Source: Archangium sp.
Lineage (GTDB): Bacteria > Myxococcota > Myxococcia > Myxococcales > Myxococcaceae
Length of the DNA: 64,000 nucleotides
NCBI GenBank assembly: GCA_030681645.1
Contig: JAUXRX010000034.1
Coordinates: 50,772-114,771 of the forward strand
Reading direction: 5' to 3'
Below the pieces are notes generated by a model. It was not told where the DNA came from, searched no databases, and saw nothing but the letters and a program-made list of their open reading frames with translations. This document shows, piece by piece, positions 15,839 to 25,051 of the stretch. The first letter of the stretch is position 1. Each line of letters begins with the position of its first letter. The position numbers and the translations under genes were made by a program.

Positions 15839-18349
15839 TCAGGGGCGTACCGGTTCGACGTCCCAGATGTCGGCGGCGTACTGGCGAATGGTGCGGTCGG
15901 AAGAGAACTTGCCGATGCGCGCCACGTTGAGGATGGACCTCTTCGTCCACACCGCGGGGTCCCGGTACACCTTCGCCACCTCGTCCTGGCAGGCGACGTA
16001 CGGCGCGTAGTCGGCGAGCAGCAGGTACTCGTCGTGCCCGAGCAGCGAGTCGACCAGCGGCCTGAACAAGCCCGGCTCACCGGGGCTCAACGAGCCGTCG
16101 GCCATCATGGTGAGCACCTGCTTGAGCTCGGCGTTCTCGGCGGCGTAGCGGCGCGGCTGGTAGTGGGGCTTCAACGCCCGCACCTCGGGCGTGGTGAGCC
16201 CGAAGATGAAGATGTTGTCGTCGCCGACCTCCTCGCGGATCTCCACGTTGGCGCCGTCCATGGTGCCGATGGTGAGCGCGCCGTTGAGCGCGAACTTCAT
16301 GTTGCCCGTGCCCGAGGCCTCGGTGCCGGCGGTGCTGATCTGCTCCGAGAGATCCGACGCGGGGAAGATGCGCTCGGCGAGCGACACCTTGTAGTCCGCG
16401 AGGAACATCACCTTGAGGCGATCGCCCACTTCCTTGTCTTCGTTCACCACCGAGCCGATCGCGTTGACCAGGCGGATGATGAGCTTCGCGGTGTGGTACC
16501 CGGGCGCCGCCTTGCCCGCGAAGAGAATGGTGCGCGGCGTGACCTGGGCCTTCGGGTTCGCCTTGATGCGGTTGTAGAGGGTGATCGCGTGCAGCGCGTT
16601 CAGGAGCTGCCGCTTGTATTCGTGGATGCGCTTGATCTGGCAGTCGAACATCGAGTCGACGTTGATCTCGAGCTTCATCCCCCGCTTCTTGAGCTGCTCC
16701 ACCATCACCGGCGCGAGCCGCGCCTTGTTCGCGCGCTTCACCTCGCGCCACTTCTTCTGGAACGCGGGGTCGCTCGCCAGCGGGGTGAGCTTCTTCAAGT
16801 CGGACAGCTCGGTGATCCAGCTCTTGCCGATGGCGCTGGTGATCAGGTCCGACAGGCCGCCGTTCGACTTGAGCAGCCAGCGCCGCTGCGTGATGCCGTT
16901 CGTCTTGTTGTTGAACTTCTTCCCATCCATTTCCACGAAGTCGGGGAACACCGTGTCTTTCAGGATCTGCGTGTGCAGCGCCGCCACGCCGTTGACGCTG
17001 TGGCTGCCCACGATCGCCAGGTTGGCCATGCGCACGCGCGGCTCACCGCCCTCCTCGATGATCGACATGCGGCGGCACCGCGCGTCGTCACCGGGAAAGC
17101 GCTCGCGCACCTCGTCGAGGAAGCGGCGGTTAATCTCGTAGATCAGCTCCATGTGCCGCGGCAGCACGCGCGCCATGAGCGAGACCTGCCACCGCTCGAG
17201 CGCCTCGGGCATGACGGTGTGGTTGGTGTACCCGCACGTCTTCACCGTGAGGTCCCACGCGGTGTCCCAGTCGAGGCCCTCGACGTCGAGCAGCACCCGC
17301 ATCAACTCCGGCACCACCAGCGCGGGGTGCGTGTCGTTCAACTGCACCGCGTTGCGCTCGGCGAAGCGCTGGAAGAGCGGCGTGCCCGGCTTGTCGTGCA
17401 GCCTCGCCTGCTTCTTGTACCGGCGAAGGATGTCTTGAATGGTGGCCGAGACGAAGAAGTACTCCTGCTTGAGGCGCAGCTCCTTGCCCTGGACGCTGTT
17501 GTCGTTCGGGTAGAGCACCTTGCTGATGTTCTCCGAGTGCACCTTGCTCTCGACCGCGCCGAGGTAGTCGCCCTCGTTGAACTCGCGGAAGTCGAAGTCG
17601 CGGCTCGCCTTCGCAGACCAGAGGCGCAGCGTGTTGACCGTGCCGTTCTGGTACCCGGGAATGGGCGTGTCGTACGGCATCGCCAGCACGTCTTCGGTGT
17701 CCACCCAGCTCACCTCGAGCCTGCCGTCGACCTGCTCGTGCTTCACGCGGCCGTAGAGCTTGATGGTGAAGCAGTCCTGCGGGCGCGGAATTTCCCAGGG
17801 GTTGCCGAACTCGAGCCAGGTGTCGGGCACCTCGACCTGCGCGCCGTTGACGATGCGCTGGTGGAAGATGCCGTACTCGTAGCGGATGCCGTAGCCGTAG
17901 GCGGGCATCTGCAGGGTGGCGAGCGAGTCGAGGAAGCAGGCGGCGAGGCGCCCCAGGCCTCCGTTGCCCAGGCCCGCGTCCCATTCCACCTGGCGCAGGT
18001 CTTCGAGCGAGTAGCCGAGCTCTTCCAGCGCCTTGCCCGCCGCGTCCTGCACGCCGAGGTTGAAGAGCGCGTTGCCCAGCGTGCGCCCCATCAGGAACTC
18101 GAGCGAGAGGTAGTACACGCGCTTGGCGTCGGCCGCGTAGTAGGCGTCTTGCGTCTTGATCCAGTTCTCGATCAGCCGGTCGCGCACGGCGAGGGCGAGG
18201 CTGACGTAGGGCTCCCAGGTGCTGTCCACGTGCTTGGGCAGCTCGGCCAGCGTGAACTGCAGGTGCTGGACGATCGATTCCCGAATGGCCGGGGCGTCGT
18301 TCTTCAGCGAAATCGCAGCGCGGGCGGTGAGCCTGGAATTGGGAGTCAT
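15839..18349 (-). CDS. glgP: Glycogen phosphorylase
   Basis: 836 aa from the ATG at 18349 (an upstream in-frame GTG at 18382 is possible). It releases glucose-1-phosphate from glycogen by PLP-dependent phosphorolysis in the cytosol. Hallmarks: YYLSLEFLMGRTLGNALFNL near the N-terminus, GNGGLGRLAACFLDSLAT, NDTHPALVVPELMR, VNDPQ-type neighbourhood replaced by INVDSMFDCQIKRIHEYKRQ, and the PLP-lysine motif EASGTGNMKFALNGALTIGT followed by DGANVEI. Length is normal for the family. It converges with the Cys-rich lipoprotein gene and diverges from the helical protein gene at 18439. Confidence 0.96.
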   Translation of the reverse strand: MTPNSRLTARAAISLKNDAPAIRESIVQHLQFTLAELPKHVDSTWEPYVSLALAVRDRLIENWIKTQDAYYAADAKRVYYLSLEFLMGRTLGNALFNLGVQDAAGKALEELGYSLEDLRQVEWDAGLGNGGLGRLAACFLDSLATLQMPAYGYGIRYEYGIFHQRIVNGAQVEVPDTWLEFGNPWEIPRPQDCFTIKLYGRVKHEQVDGRLEVSWVDTEDVLAMPYDTPIPGYQNGTVNTLRLWSAKASRDFDFREFNEGDYLGAVESKVHSENISKVLYPNDNSVQGKELRLKQEYFFVSATIQDILRRYKKQARLHDKPGTPLFQRFAERNAVQLNDTHPALVVPELMRVLLDVEGLDWDTAWDLTVKTCGYTNHTVMPEALERWQVSLMARVLPRHMELIYEINRRFLDEVRERFPGDDARCRRMSIIEEGGEPRVRMANLAIVGSHSVNGVAALHTQILKDTVFPDFVEMDGKKFNNKTNGITQRRWLLKSNGGLSDLITSAIGKSWITELSDLKKLTPLASDPAFQKKWREVKRANKARLAPVMVEQLKKRGMKLEINVDSMFDCQIKRIHEYKRQLLNALHAITLYNRIKANPKAQVTPRTILFAGKAAPGYHTAKLIIRLVNAIGSVVNEDKEVGDRLKVMFLADYKVSLAERIFPASDLSEQISTAGTEASGTGNMKFALNGALTIGTMDGANVEIREEVGDDNIFIFGLTTPEVRALKPHYQPRRYAAENAELKQVLTMMADGSLSPGEPGLFRPLVDSLLGHDEYLLLADYAPYVACQDEVAKVYRDPAVWTKRSILNVARIGKFSSDRTIRQYAADIWDVEPVRP

Positions 18350-18438
18350 CGGCGCAGCAGAGTAGTCGACTCGCCCGGGCACGGCGCTGATGGCGGTTAT
18401 CGGTCCCGCGTCCGGGGGAGAGGGTGTATCTGGGCGCG

Positions 18439-20295
18439 ATGGCCGAGACCTGGAACCAGCGCTGGCTCCGCGAGGTGCGCGAGGTGCACGCCGCCGTCGA
18501 CGCCCTGCTCACGCGCGATCCTTCTGGCCCTGCGCTGCGCACCGCCATCGAAGAGGCCTCGAAGGTCCGACACTTCAATCACCTCTCGTACAAGTGGGCG
18601 CCCTGGCTGTGGCGCAAGCTGGCCGCAGACAGGTCACAGCGCGTTGCGCTCAGGCCCTTCCTCCTCGGACACCTCGACGGCTCCGCGCTCGATCCGAAGG
18701 GCCGCTTCGTGCAGCCGTGGTCCGAAGGGAAGGCGCTGGACAAGTGGCTCGCCGAGGTCGACGCCGCCAACGACGTCGAGCTCTTCCGCCAGGTCATCCA
18801 GTGGAAGCTGAGGGACTCGTGGAAGGACTTCGCCAGGCGCTGGCGCGAGCTGTTGCTCCAACGCGTCAAGGCTGCCGCCACCACCACCGAACGGCAGGAC
18901 GCGCTCGCCCGCTTCGACTTCCCCGCCGAGCTCGACGAGCCCACCGCGCTCATCCTCTTCGAGACCTACGGGTCCACTGCGCGCCGCTTCATCCTCGATC
19001 GCCTGCCGTGGCGCGGTGCGTTCTGGGAAAAGCTGCACGGGCTGGCGATCCGCAAGCGTGACGAGGACACCGCCTGGCAGCTCTACCGCCGCCAGGTCGA
19101 TCCTCCGCGCTGGGCGAAGGACGTGCGCTCGCTCATCACCACCATCTCCGACGGCGAGACGCTCGTGGCCGAGCTGGAGAAGCGCCACCCGCAGGTCGTC
19201 TCCGACGCCGGCCCCGTCTTCCTCGAGCTCGCGCAGAAGAAGGGCGTCGCCGCGCTGCCCTACCTGCAGCGGCACGTGCGCGCCGTCTTCCCCCGCTGGG
19301 GCTGGTTCGGCCGCACCGAGGGCAAGAGCCTGGTCGACCTGGTCAAGCTCGCCGACGAGCGCGCGTGGACTTCGCTCTGGGCGAAGCTGCTGCAGTCCTC
19401 CGCCACGCCCGAGCTGTGGAACAGCGAGGTGAAGCGGCTGCTTCAGCTGGGCGCGTCCACGATGACGGTGCAGCACAAGCTGCAGCTCCTCACCGGTGCG
19501 GGCGGCGAGTGGAACTTCTCCGGCTTCGGGCTGGCGCAGGTGCAGCCGCTGTCAGACGAGGTGGCCTGCCTCATGTACGAGCGGGCGCCCGCGCTGCTGC
19601 GCGGCCCCTTCCGCATGCACCTGACCCACGCGCAGGGCACGCCGAAGCTGATCGCCCGCGTGCTCACCGCGGACGACGAGCTGCTCGTCGATTACTTCGC
19701 CAGCCGCGCGCTCATCGACTTCCGGGTCATCGGCGAGACGGTGGACAAGCTGACCGCGCACTACGAGGCGATGAGCCTCACCGACGGCTCCTTCGTCCGC
19801 CGCGCCACCCACGCGCTCTCGATGATGCCGGCGTTCACCATCTGGAACTACGAGCACCTGCTCACCACCAACAAGCTGGCGCGCCTGCTCTTCGAGCGCT
19901 CCACGCCGCTCTATCTCTCCGACGCGAAGCTGGTGCGCGAGCTGCTCGAGTCTCCGCAGATCCACGTGCAGGCGCTCGGCTTCCGCGTGCTCGGCACGCG
20001 CGATCCCCGGGCCGTCGCCATGGCGGCCCAGCAGACCGACGTCCTCGCGCCCACGCTGCTGCGCCCGCTGCACCGGCGCACCCGGCTGATGGCCTTCGCC
20101 GCGATCGACAATGCCTGCCAGGCCGAGCCCGCGGCGAGCGCGCTGCTCGACAAGATGAAGCAGGCGCTCGCGCTGCCCGATCGCCGCTACCCGAAGGAGG
20201 AGCTCGTCGGGCTGATCGGCCGCGTGCTCTCCCGCTGGCCGAAGCTCCGCGGGAAGAACGAGCAGCCGCAGCTCTTCCGCCGGGAGCTCGCGTGA
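18439..20295 (+). CDS. Large helical (HEAT-like) protein upstream of SWIM protein
   Basis: 618 aa from the ATG at 18439. It is soluble, and alternating amphipathic helices run along its length. Segments such as HVQALGFRVLGTRDPRAVAM and RRTRLMAFAAIDNACQAEP resemble HEAT repeats. No catalytic motif is visible. Its stop codon overlaps the GTG start of the SWIM zinc-finger gene by 3 nt (GTGA), so the two are translationally coupled and probably form a complex. SWIM proteins in bacteria often sit beside helical partners like this, but I cannot name the family. Function unknown. Confidence 0.8.
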   Translation: MAETWNQRWLREVREVHAAVDALLTRDPSGPALRTAIEEASKVRHFNHLSYKWAPWLWRKLAADRSQRVALRPFLLGHLDGSALDPKGRFVQPWSEGKALDKWLAEVDAANDVELFRQVIQWKLRDSWKDFARRWRELLLQRVKAAATTTERQDALARFDFPAELDEPTALILFETYGSTARRFILDRLPWRGAFWEKLHGLAIRKRDEDTAWQLYRRQVDPPRWAKDVRSLITTISDGETLVAELEKRHPQVVSDAGPVFLELAQKKGVAALPYLQRHVRAVFPRWGWFGRTEGKSLVDLVKLADERAWTSLWAKLLQSSATPELWNSEVKRLLQLGASTMTVQHKLQLLTGAGGEWNFSGFGLAQVQPLSDEVACLMYERAPALLRGPFRMHLTHAQGTPKLIARVLTADDELLVDYFASRALIDFRVIGETVDKLTAHYEAMSLTDGSFVRRATHALSMMPAFTIWNYEHLLTTNKLARLLFERSTPLYLSDAKLVRELLESPQIHVQALGFRVLGTRDPRAVAMAAQQTDVLAPTLLRPLHRRTRLMAFAAIDNACQAEPAASALLDKMKQALALPDRRYPKEELVGLIGRVLSRWPKLRGKNEQPQLFRRELA

Positions 20296-21887
20296 TCCCC
20301 GTCTCCTTCAGCTACGCCGTCCCCAGCGCCTTCGAGTCGACGCGCACCCGCGCGCTGTTCGACCTCTCCGTCGACCTCGCGCGCCCGGTGCGGCTGCACG
20401 CGAAGGTGGTGAAGCACGTGCTGCCCCTGCGCTTCGCGTTGCAGGCGCTCGGCCAGCTCATCTGGCACTCCGATGAGTGGACCACCGAGTTCTTCACGCT
20501 CGACCCCATCATCACCGTGCACCCCGACCGGGTGTTCTTCGAGGCCTTCAGCGCCGACCAGTCGAGCTACGGGCTCGTCATCGCCGACCGCGCGCTCTTC
20601 GAGCCGGAAGGCGAGGTGCACTGCGGCACCACCAACGTCGACTTCACCGCGTGGCTCTGGGCCGCGCTGGCAGAGATGCGCTCGACGCGCGAGACGTTCT
20701 TCCGGGTGGGCCCCGAGGGCTTCGAGGTGAAGACGGAAGCCGCCGGCGGCCGGTTCGAGCAGAAGGTCGACGTGCCCGAGAGCTGGGTGCGGGGCCTGCT
20801 GCAACTACAGGGCGCGATGGCGATGCCGGGCACGCGACTGTCCGTCAGGCCCGTCGATCTGCTCGCCGCCATCCGCACCCTCTCGCACATGAAGTCGAAG
20901 GTCTCGCCGCGCGCGCTTCGCTACGAAATGGACCCCGGCAGGGACGCCGAGCTCGTGCTCGAGCCCTGGGAAACGAAGATCCCGCTCGCCGGCGCCACCC
21001 ACGCCTTCACCGAGAAGCGGGTCATTCGCACCTGGGGCCGCAGGAGGCTGCGGCTGCTCGAGCCGCTCCTGCCCTGGGCCGACGGCGTCGAGGTGTACCT
21101 GAAGGGCCGCGCGCTCCCGTCGTTCTACAGCGTGAAGCTGCCCGGCGTGCGCTTCGTGCTCGGCCTCTCCGGTTGGACCCAGAACCGGTGGACTGACGCC
21201 GCGAGCTTCGATCTGCTCGTCGCGCCCTCGGGAAACGAGGCCCTGCACGACCGGGTGCTGGCGTGGCTCACCAGGAACTTCTCCGGCACCACCGAGGCGG
21301 TGAGCGCAGCCGTGGGCGCGAGCGTGGCGGAGGTGAGCCAGGCCCTCTCGTCGCTCTGCGCGGCGGGCCGGGTGATGTTCGACGTCGAGGCGCGGGCGTG
21401 GCGTCATCGCGAGCTGTTCCAGAAGCCGGTCGACCTCACCCGCCTCTATCCGCCCGATCCACGACGCGAAGAGGCGAGCGGCTATCTCTCGCGCGCCGAG
21501 GTGTCGCTGACCAGCACGGTCACCCGCGAGACCTCGAAGCAGAAGCGCTTCAAGACGCCCGACGGCGTGCTCTTTCGTGAGGTCATCTACCGCGACTGGG
21601 TGGTGCACGGCCGGGTGGGCCCGCAGCCCGAGGTGGAGCTCGTGCTCAACGACGAAGATCGCCTCATCTTCGGCCGCTGCAAGTGCGCCTTCTTCGACGA
21701 GCACCTGATGAACCGGGGGCCCTGTGCGCACCTGCTCGCGCTGCTCCAGTTCGCCCAGCCCCAGCGGAAGGACCTGCAGAGCGCCCGCGAGTCTTCCGCC
21801 GAGGACGTAGAGCACGCCCCGAAGAAGGACGTGAAGAACGAAGAGCCCGGCGTTGACTCGGAGGGCGAGAGCGATGAAGAAGAGTGA
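20292..21887 (+). CDS. SWIM zinc-finger protein
   Basis: 531 aa. The start is the GTG at 20292, overlapping the previous stop. The C-terminal SWIM finger is RCKCAFFDEHLMNRGPCAHL, with Cys463, Cys465, Cys478 and His480 as the CxC...CxH zinc ligands. SWIM domains bind DNA or partner proteins. Residues ~300-400 may contain a winged helix (TEAVSAAVGASVAEVSQALS). The tail is acidic (SEGESDEEE). The TGA stop (21885-21887) meets the first base of the retron a1 repeat, so transcripts from this operon could run into the retron. Confidence 0.85.
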   Translation: MIPVSFSYAVPSAFESTRTRALFDLSVDLARPVRLHAKVVKHVLPLRFALQALGQLIWHSDEWTTEFFTLDPIITVHPDRVFFEAFSADQSSYGLVIADRALFEPEGEVHCGTTNVDFTAWLWAALAEMRSTRETFFRVGPEGFEVKTEAAGGRFEQKVDVPESWVRGLLQLQGAMAMPGTRLSVRPVDLLAAIRTLSHMKSKVSPRALRYEMDPGRDAELVLEPWETKIPLAGATHAFTEKRVIRTWGRRRLRLLEPLLPWADGVEVYLKGRALPSFYSVKLPGVRFVLGLSGWTQNRWTDAASFDLLVAPSGNEALHDRVLAWLTRNFSGTTEAVSAAVGASVAEVSQALSSLCAAGRVMFDVEARAWRHRELFQKPVDLTRLYPPDPRREEASGYLSRAEVSLTSTVTRETSKQKRFKTPDGVLFREVIYRDWVVHGRVGPQPEVELVLNDEDRLIFGRCKCAFFDEHLMNRGPCAHLLALLQFAQPQRKDLQSARESSAEDVEHAPKKDVKNEEPGVDSEGESDEEE

Positions 21888-22055
21888 CGCTTCCGGAAGG
21901 GGCCTGCGGGTGCAGCCGAGCCAGTTGAACCACGGTGCTTCGCCGTGGTGGCACCTTGCTTTCATCACCACGCCAGGGTCCCGCCGTACGCAACGGTGGG
22001 AGCCCCGGGTCCAGGGCTTCGCAGGTCGACTCACGTCGGCCTCTTCCGGAAGCGT
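21887..22055 (+). ncRNA. Retron msr-msd region
   Basis: The span is bounded by an inverted repeat: 21887-21904 (ACGCTTCCGGAAGGGGCC) pairs with 22038-22055 (GGCCTCTTCCGGAAGCGT) over 18 bp with one G-U wobble. This is the a1/a2 stem expected of a retron. Just inside a1 lies GCAGCCGAGCCAG, with two AGC triplets (G at 21915 or 21920) as candidates for the branching guanosine. A strong msr-type hairpin follows (CCACGG 21930-21935 with CCGTGG 21943-21948). In the msd part, TCCCGCCGT (21979-21987) pairs with ACGGTGGGA (21993-22001) around a 5-nt loop. The reverse transcriptase starts 27 nt after a2. The msr/msd boundary and branch point are inferred. Confidence 0.82.
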
Positions 22056-22082
22056 GTCGTGCTGCCTCTCGAGGGGCCAGGC

Positions 22083-23360
22083 ATGAGTCTCTTGAGCTGG
22101 TTCAAGAAGGTGCTCGGCTTCGGCCCGGTGGAGCGCGACGTCGTGCGCCTGCCGGGTCATGGCGCCGATGGGCGCGCCGGCGACGTGGTGAAGGAGGTCG
22201 TTCGCATGGAAGGGCCGCTCAAGCCCTTCCACCGCCGCCTGGTGAAGCGGGACAAGCGGCTGCTCCCTGATTCGTCGCGCAAGGCCCACTGGTCGGCGCT
22301 GATCGGCTTCACCCCGCGCAAGAAGGTGATGACCGCCAGCGAGTCGCGCCGCCTCTTCGCGGGCACGCTGCGCACGAAGAACCGCGAGCTGCGCACCCTG
22401 GCCACCGACGAGGCGCAGCTCGAGCGGTACGGTCTCCCGGTGTGGCGCGACGAGGCGGCGCTCGCGGAAGGGCTGGGCCTCACCGTCAACACGCTCCGGC
22501 ACCTCTCCACGCATCGGCTGCGGGAGCGCGTCTCGCACTACCTCGCCTTCGCCATTCCCAAGCGCAGCGGCGGCGAACGCGTCATTCACGCGCCCAAGAA
22601 ACGGCTCAAGCGGGTGCTGCGGCAGGTCAACGCGCTGCTCGTAGACAAGCTGCCGGTGCACGGCGCGGCCCACGGCTTCGTGAAGGGGCGCAGCGTGAAG
22701 ACGAACGCCGAGCCGCACGTGGGGCGCGCGGTGCTGGTGAAGCTCGATCTGAAGGACTTCTTTCCCACCGTCACGTTCGCCCGCGTGCGCGGCCTGTTGA
22801 TCGCGCTGGGCTACGGGTACCCGGTGGCCGCGACCCTGGCGGCCCTGGTGACCGAGTCCGAGCGGCAGAGGGTCGAGCTCGACGGCCAGGTCTGCTTCGT
22901 GCCCATCGGACCCCGGGTGTGCGTGCAGGGCGCGCCCACGAGCCCGGGCCTGTGCAACGCGATGGTGCGGCGCATGGACTCTCGCCTCACCGGGCTCGCG
23001 AAGAAGCTCGGCTTCACCTACTCGCGCTACGCGGACGATCTCGCGTTCTCCGGAGACGACGTGGCGCAGGTGCAGGTGCTGATCCAGCGCGCCTCGCGCA
23101 TCATCCACACCGAGGGCTTCGTGGTGAATGGCGAGAAGACGCGGGTGATGCGGCGCGGGGGCGCGCAGCGGATCGCGGGCGTCACGGTGAACTCGGTGCT
23201 GGGCCTCTCGCGCAAGCAGCGGCGGCTGATGCGCGCGGAGGCACACCATCAGAAGACGAAGGGCGCGACCCCCGAGCAGCAGGCCGCGCTCACGGGCCGG
23301 CTCGCCTGGCTGCAGATGCTCAACCCCGCCCAGGCGGCGAAGCTCCGTTCACGCCGGTGA
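22083..23360 (+). CDS. Retron reverse transcriptase
   Basis: 425 aa from the ATG at 22083 (GAGGGG RBS at 22071-22076). It copies its own msd RNA into a branched RNA-DNA (msDNA). An N-terminal extension of ~125 residues precedes the RT fold, as in the myxobacterial Mx162-type enzymes. RT motifs: FAIPKRSGGERVIHAPKKRL, the retron-typical HGAAHGFVKGRSVKTNAEPH (NAxxH box), KLDLKDFFPTV with catalytic Asp222, QGAPTSPGLCNAMVRRMD, YSRYADDLAFSG with Asp318 and Asp319 (YADD 316-319), and NGEKTRVM leading to IAGVTVN (the VTG box). No toxin or effector gene follows on this strand. Confidence 0.93.
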   Translation: MSLLSWFKKVLGFGPVERDVVRLPGHGADGRAGDVVKEVVRMEGPLKPFHRRLVKRDKRLLPDSSRKAHWSALIGFTPRKKVMTASESRRLFAGTLRTKNRELRTLATDEAQLERYGLPVWRDEAALAEGLGLTVNTLRHLSTHRLRERVSHYLAFAIPKRSGGERVIHAPKKRLKRVLRQVNALLVDKLPVHGAAHGFVKGRSVKTNAEPHVGRAVLVKLDLKDFFPTVTFARVRGLLIALGYGYPVAATLAALVTESERQRVELDGQVCFVPIGPRVCVQGAPTSPGLCNAMVRRMDSRLTGLAKKLGFTYSRYADDLAFSGDDVAQVQVLIQRASRIIHTEGFVVNGEKTRVMRRGGAQRIAGVTVNSVLGLSRKQRRLMRAEAHHQKTKGATPEQQAALTGRLAWLQMLNPAQAAKLRSRR

Positions 23361-23372
23361 CTGGAAGGTCTC

Positions 23373-24299
23373 TCAGCGCGCCCAGTTCGGCACGGGCCGG
23401 CCGATGTTGTGGCCCCGCGACGTGAGGTGGATGTCGCCCGCCGAGCCGACGAGGCCGTCGCCACCGCGGCGGTACTCACTGACCTGGTTCTTCGCGACCT
23501 GCGTGGCGCGCGCGTCGCCGATGGCGATGGCGTGGATGTGGGGATCGAACGAGTCGTTCACGCCCCGGTGCCAGGCCGCGAAGCCCGCCATGCGCAGCGC
23601 CTTCACCACGTTGTCCGCCGTCACCCCGGAGTAGCCACCGATGCGGATGTCGAGAGCGCCGCCGCCGTCGTGCGTGCCCGCGCTCGCCGAGACGCTGGTG
23701 TTGTAGCTGCCCTGGCTGAAGCTGAGCTTCGAGCTGATGCCCATCTGCTTCATGTACGACTCGGCGCGCTCGATCATCACGCGCGTGCGGACGTTCACCT
23801 TCACGCCGCGGAAGCTGACGATGCGGTAGTCGGCGGGCGGCGGACCGACGGTCTTCCAGTTCGGCTTCGGGAGCGCCTTCACTTCCTTCGCGAGGGTGGC
23901 CTGCACGCGGGCGCCGGCGACCCCGTCGGGGTTCCAGCCGTGCTTGCGCTCGAAGGCCTGCACGGCCGCCTTGGTGACCGGGCCGAAGCTGCCGTCGACG
24001 GGGGCCTTGTAGAACCCGAGCCGCTGGAGCTGGTTCTGCAGGGTCTTCACCTGCTTGCCCGACATTCCCTGCCGCACCGGACCCGGCGCGGTCGCCTTCG
24101 CCAGCGCGTCGCGCGTCTTGCCGTCGGCGATGCCATCGGCCTTGAGCTGGTGCTGCTTCTCGAACGCCGAGACCGCCTTCTTCGTGACGGGGCCGTAGTC
24201 GCCGTCGATGCGCGCCTTGTAGTGGCCCAGCTTCGCGAGCTGCTGCTGGAGGTGGGTCACTGCGGAGGAGCGGGTCCCGGGGGCGATGGTGGACGTCAT
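23373..24299 (-). CDS. Peptidoglycan-binding M15-type peptidase
   Basis: 308 aa. Two PG_binding_1 repeats occupy residues ~9-68 and ~77-137 (each with LQxQLxxLGxYKAxxDGxxGPVTKxAVxAFE). The C-terminal domain has the D-Ala-D-Ala carboxypeptidase/VanY-type metal site: GTHDGGGALDI (His210, Asp217) and FDPHIHAIAI (His254/His256). No classical signal peptide is visible, so export may need another route, or it may act in lysis. It converges with the retron RT gene (12 bp apart). The family is secure, the exact substrate bond is not. Confidence 0.85.
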   Translation of the reverse strand: MTSTIAPGTRSSAVTHLQQQLAKLGHYKARIDGDYGPVTKKAVSAFEKQHQLKADGIADGKTRDALAKATAPGPVRQGMSGKQVKTLQNQLQRLGFYKAPVDGSFGPVTKAAVQAFERKHGWNPDGVAGARVQATLAKEVKALPKPNWKTVGPPPADYRIVSFRGVKVNVRTRVMIERAESYMKQMGISSKLSFSQGSYNTSVSASAGTHDGGGALDIRIGGYSGVTADNVVKALRMAGFAAWHRGVNDSFDPHIHAIAIGDARATQVAKNQVSEYRRGGDGLVGSAGDIHLTSRGHNIGRPVPNWAR

Positions 24300-24400
24300 G
24301 CAGAGGTATCTCCACCCAGCGACGGACAGTGCCTCCCACCTCTGCGAGGCGCGTTTACAGAATGGGGCGAATTACGGACCCACATCTCGGCGATTCGCCG

Positions 24401-24772
24401 TCAGCTGTTCAGCGCGACGATCGCCGCGATCGCGATCGCGTTCATGACCACCAGGTAGATCGCAATTTTCCGCGTGTTCGACTGGCCAGTCTTGCCGTTG
24501 TACGTCGCACCGCACGAGCCGCACTTGACGTGGCTGAAAATCCTGGGGCCCAACGCGCCGCCCCACCAGGTGAACGAGACGGGCACCGCCGTCTGCGCCT
24601 GGCACTGGTAGCAGGCGGCGTGCGGGTTGGTGGGTTGCCGGGCGCGGCACGCCGGACACAGGCCGCCGCTGCCACAGGCTCCGCAGGCGAAGGTGCCGCA
24701 CCGCGTACAGGCCACGAGGGCCTTCGTCATGGGGTGCGTGGCGCACATCGCTTCATCGGGCGTCGCGGGCAT
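24401..24772 (-). CDS. Zinc-ribbon protein with C-terminal membrane helix
   Basis: 123 aa from the ATG at 24772. The N-terminus has a B-box-like cysteine and histidine cluster (CATHPMTKALVACTRCGTFA, then CGSGGLCPACRA), a second pair (CYQC), and a third (CGSCGATYNGKTG). It ends with one transmembrane helix (IAIYLVVMNAIAIAAIVAL). This CxxHP...CxxCG...CxxC...CxxC layout is common in short myxobacterial membrane proteins of unknown role. Cytosolic zinc-binding head, membrane tail. Confidence 0.75.
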   Translation of the reverse strand: MPATPDEAMCATHPMTKALVACTRCGTFACGACGSGGLCPACRARQPTNPHAACYQCQAQTAVPVSFTWWGGALGPRIFSHVKCGSCGATYNGKTGQSNTRKIAIYLVVMNAIAIAAIVALNS

Positions 24773-25051
24773 GGAGCAGATTCTGACCCAGACGCCCGAG
24801 CACGGCCAGAGAGACCAACCGTGAAGGCCCAGACCATCAACGACCACGAGCAGGCGCGATAGGCGACTGCTCCCAGCCGTCTGCGCAGAATGCCTGTGCC
24901 GTCTGCTCCGACGTGGTCCGCGGGTGTTCCTGCGCCGGTGCGCTCGACGGTGGCGCAGCAGACGCCGGCGGCGTCTGGACCTGCGGACGGTGACCCTCTC
25001 GGGGTGAACGTTTGGTCGTGGGCGGTTTGGCGCTGAGGGCTCCAGTGATAG
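24773..25051. other. Divergent intergenic region with hairpin and REP-like half element
   Basis: 279 bp between the divergent zinc-ribbon and PhoD genes. It contains a hairpin with 8-bp arms and a 3-nt loop (24959-24966 with 24970-24977). It also contains GACCCTCTCGGGGTGAACG (24992-25010), which is the reverse complement of 50073-50091 and belongs to the repeat family described there. No gene is visible. Confidence 0.6.

Noticed and set aside
16034..18811. 925-codon plus-strand frame opposite glgP
   Set aside because: It is a high-GC shadow of glycogen phosphorylase with no recognisable domain.
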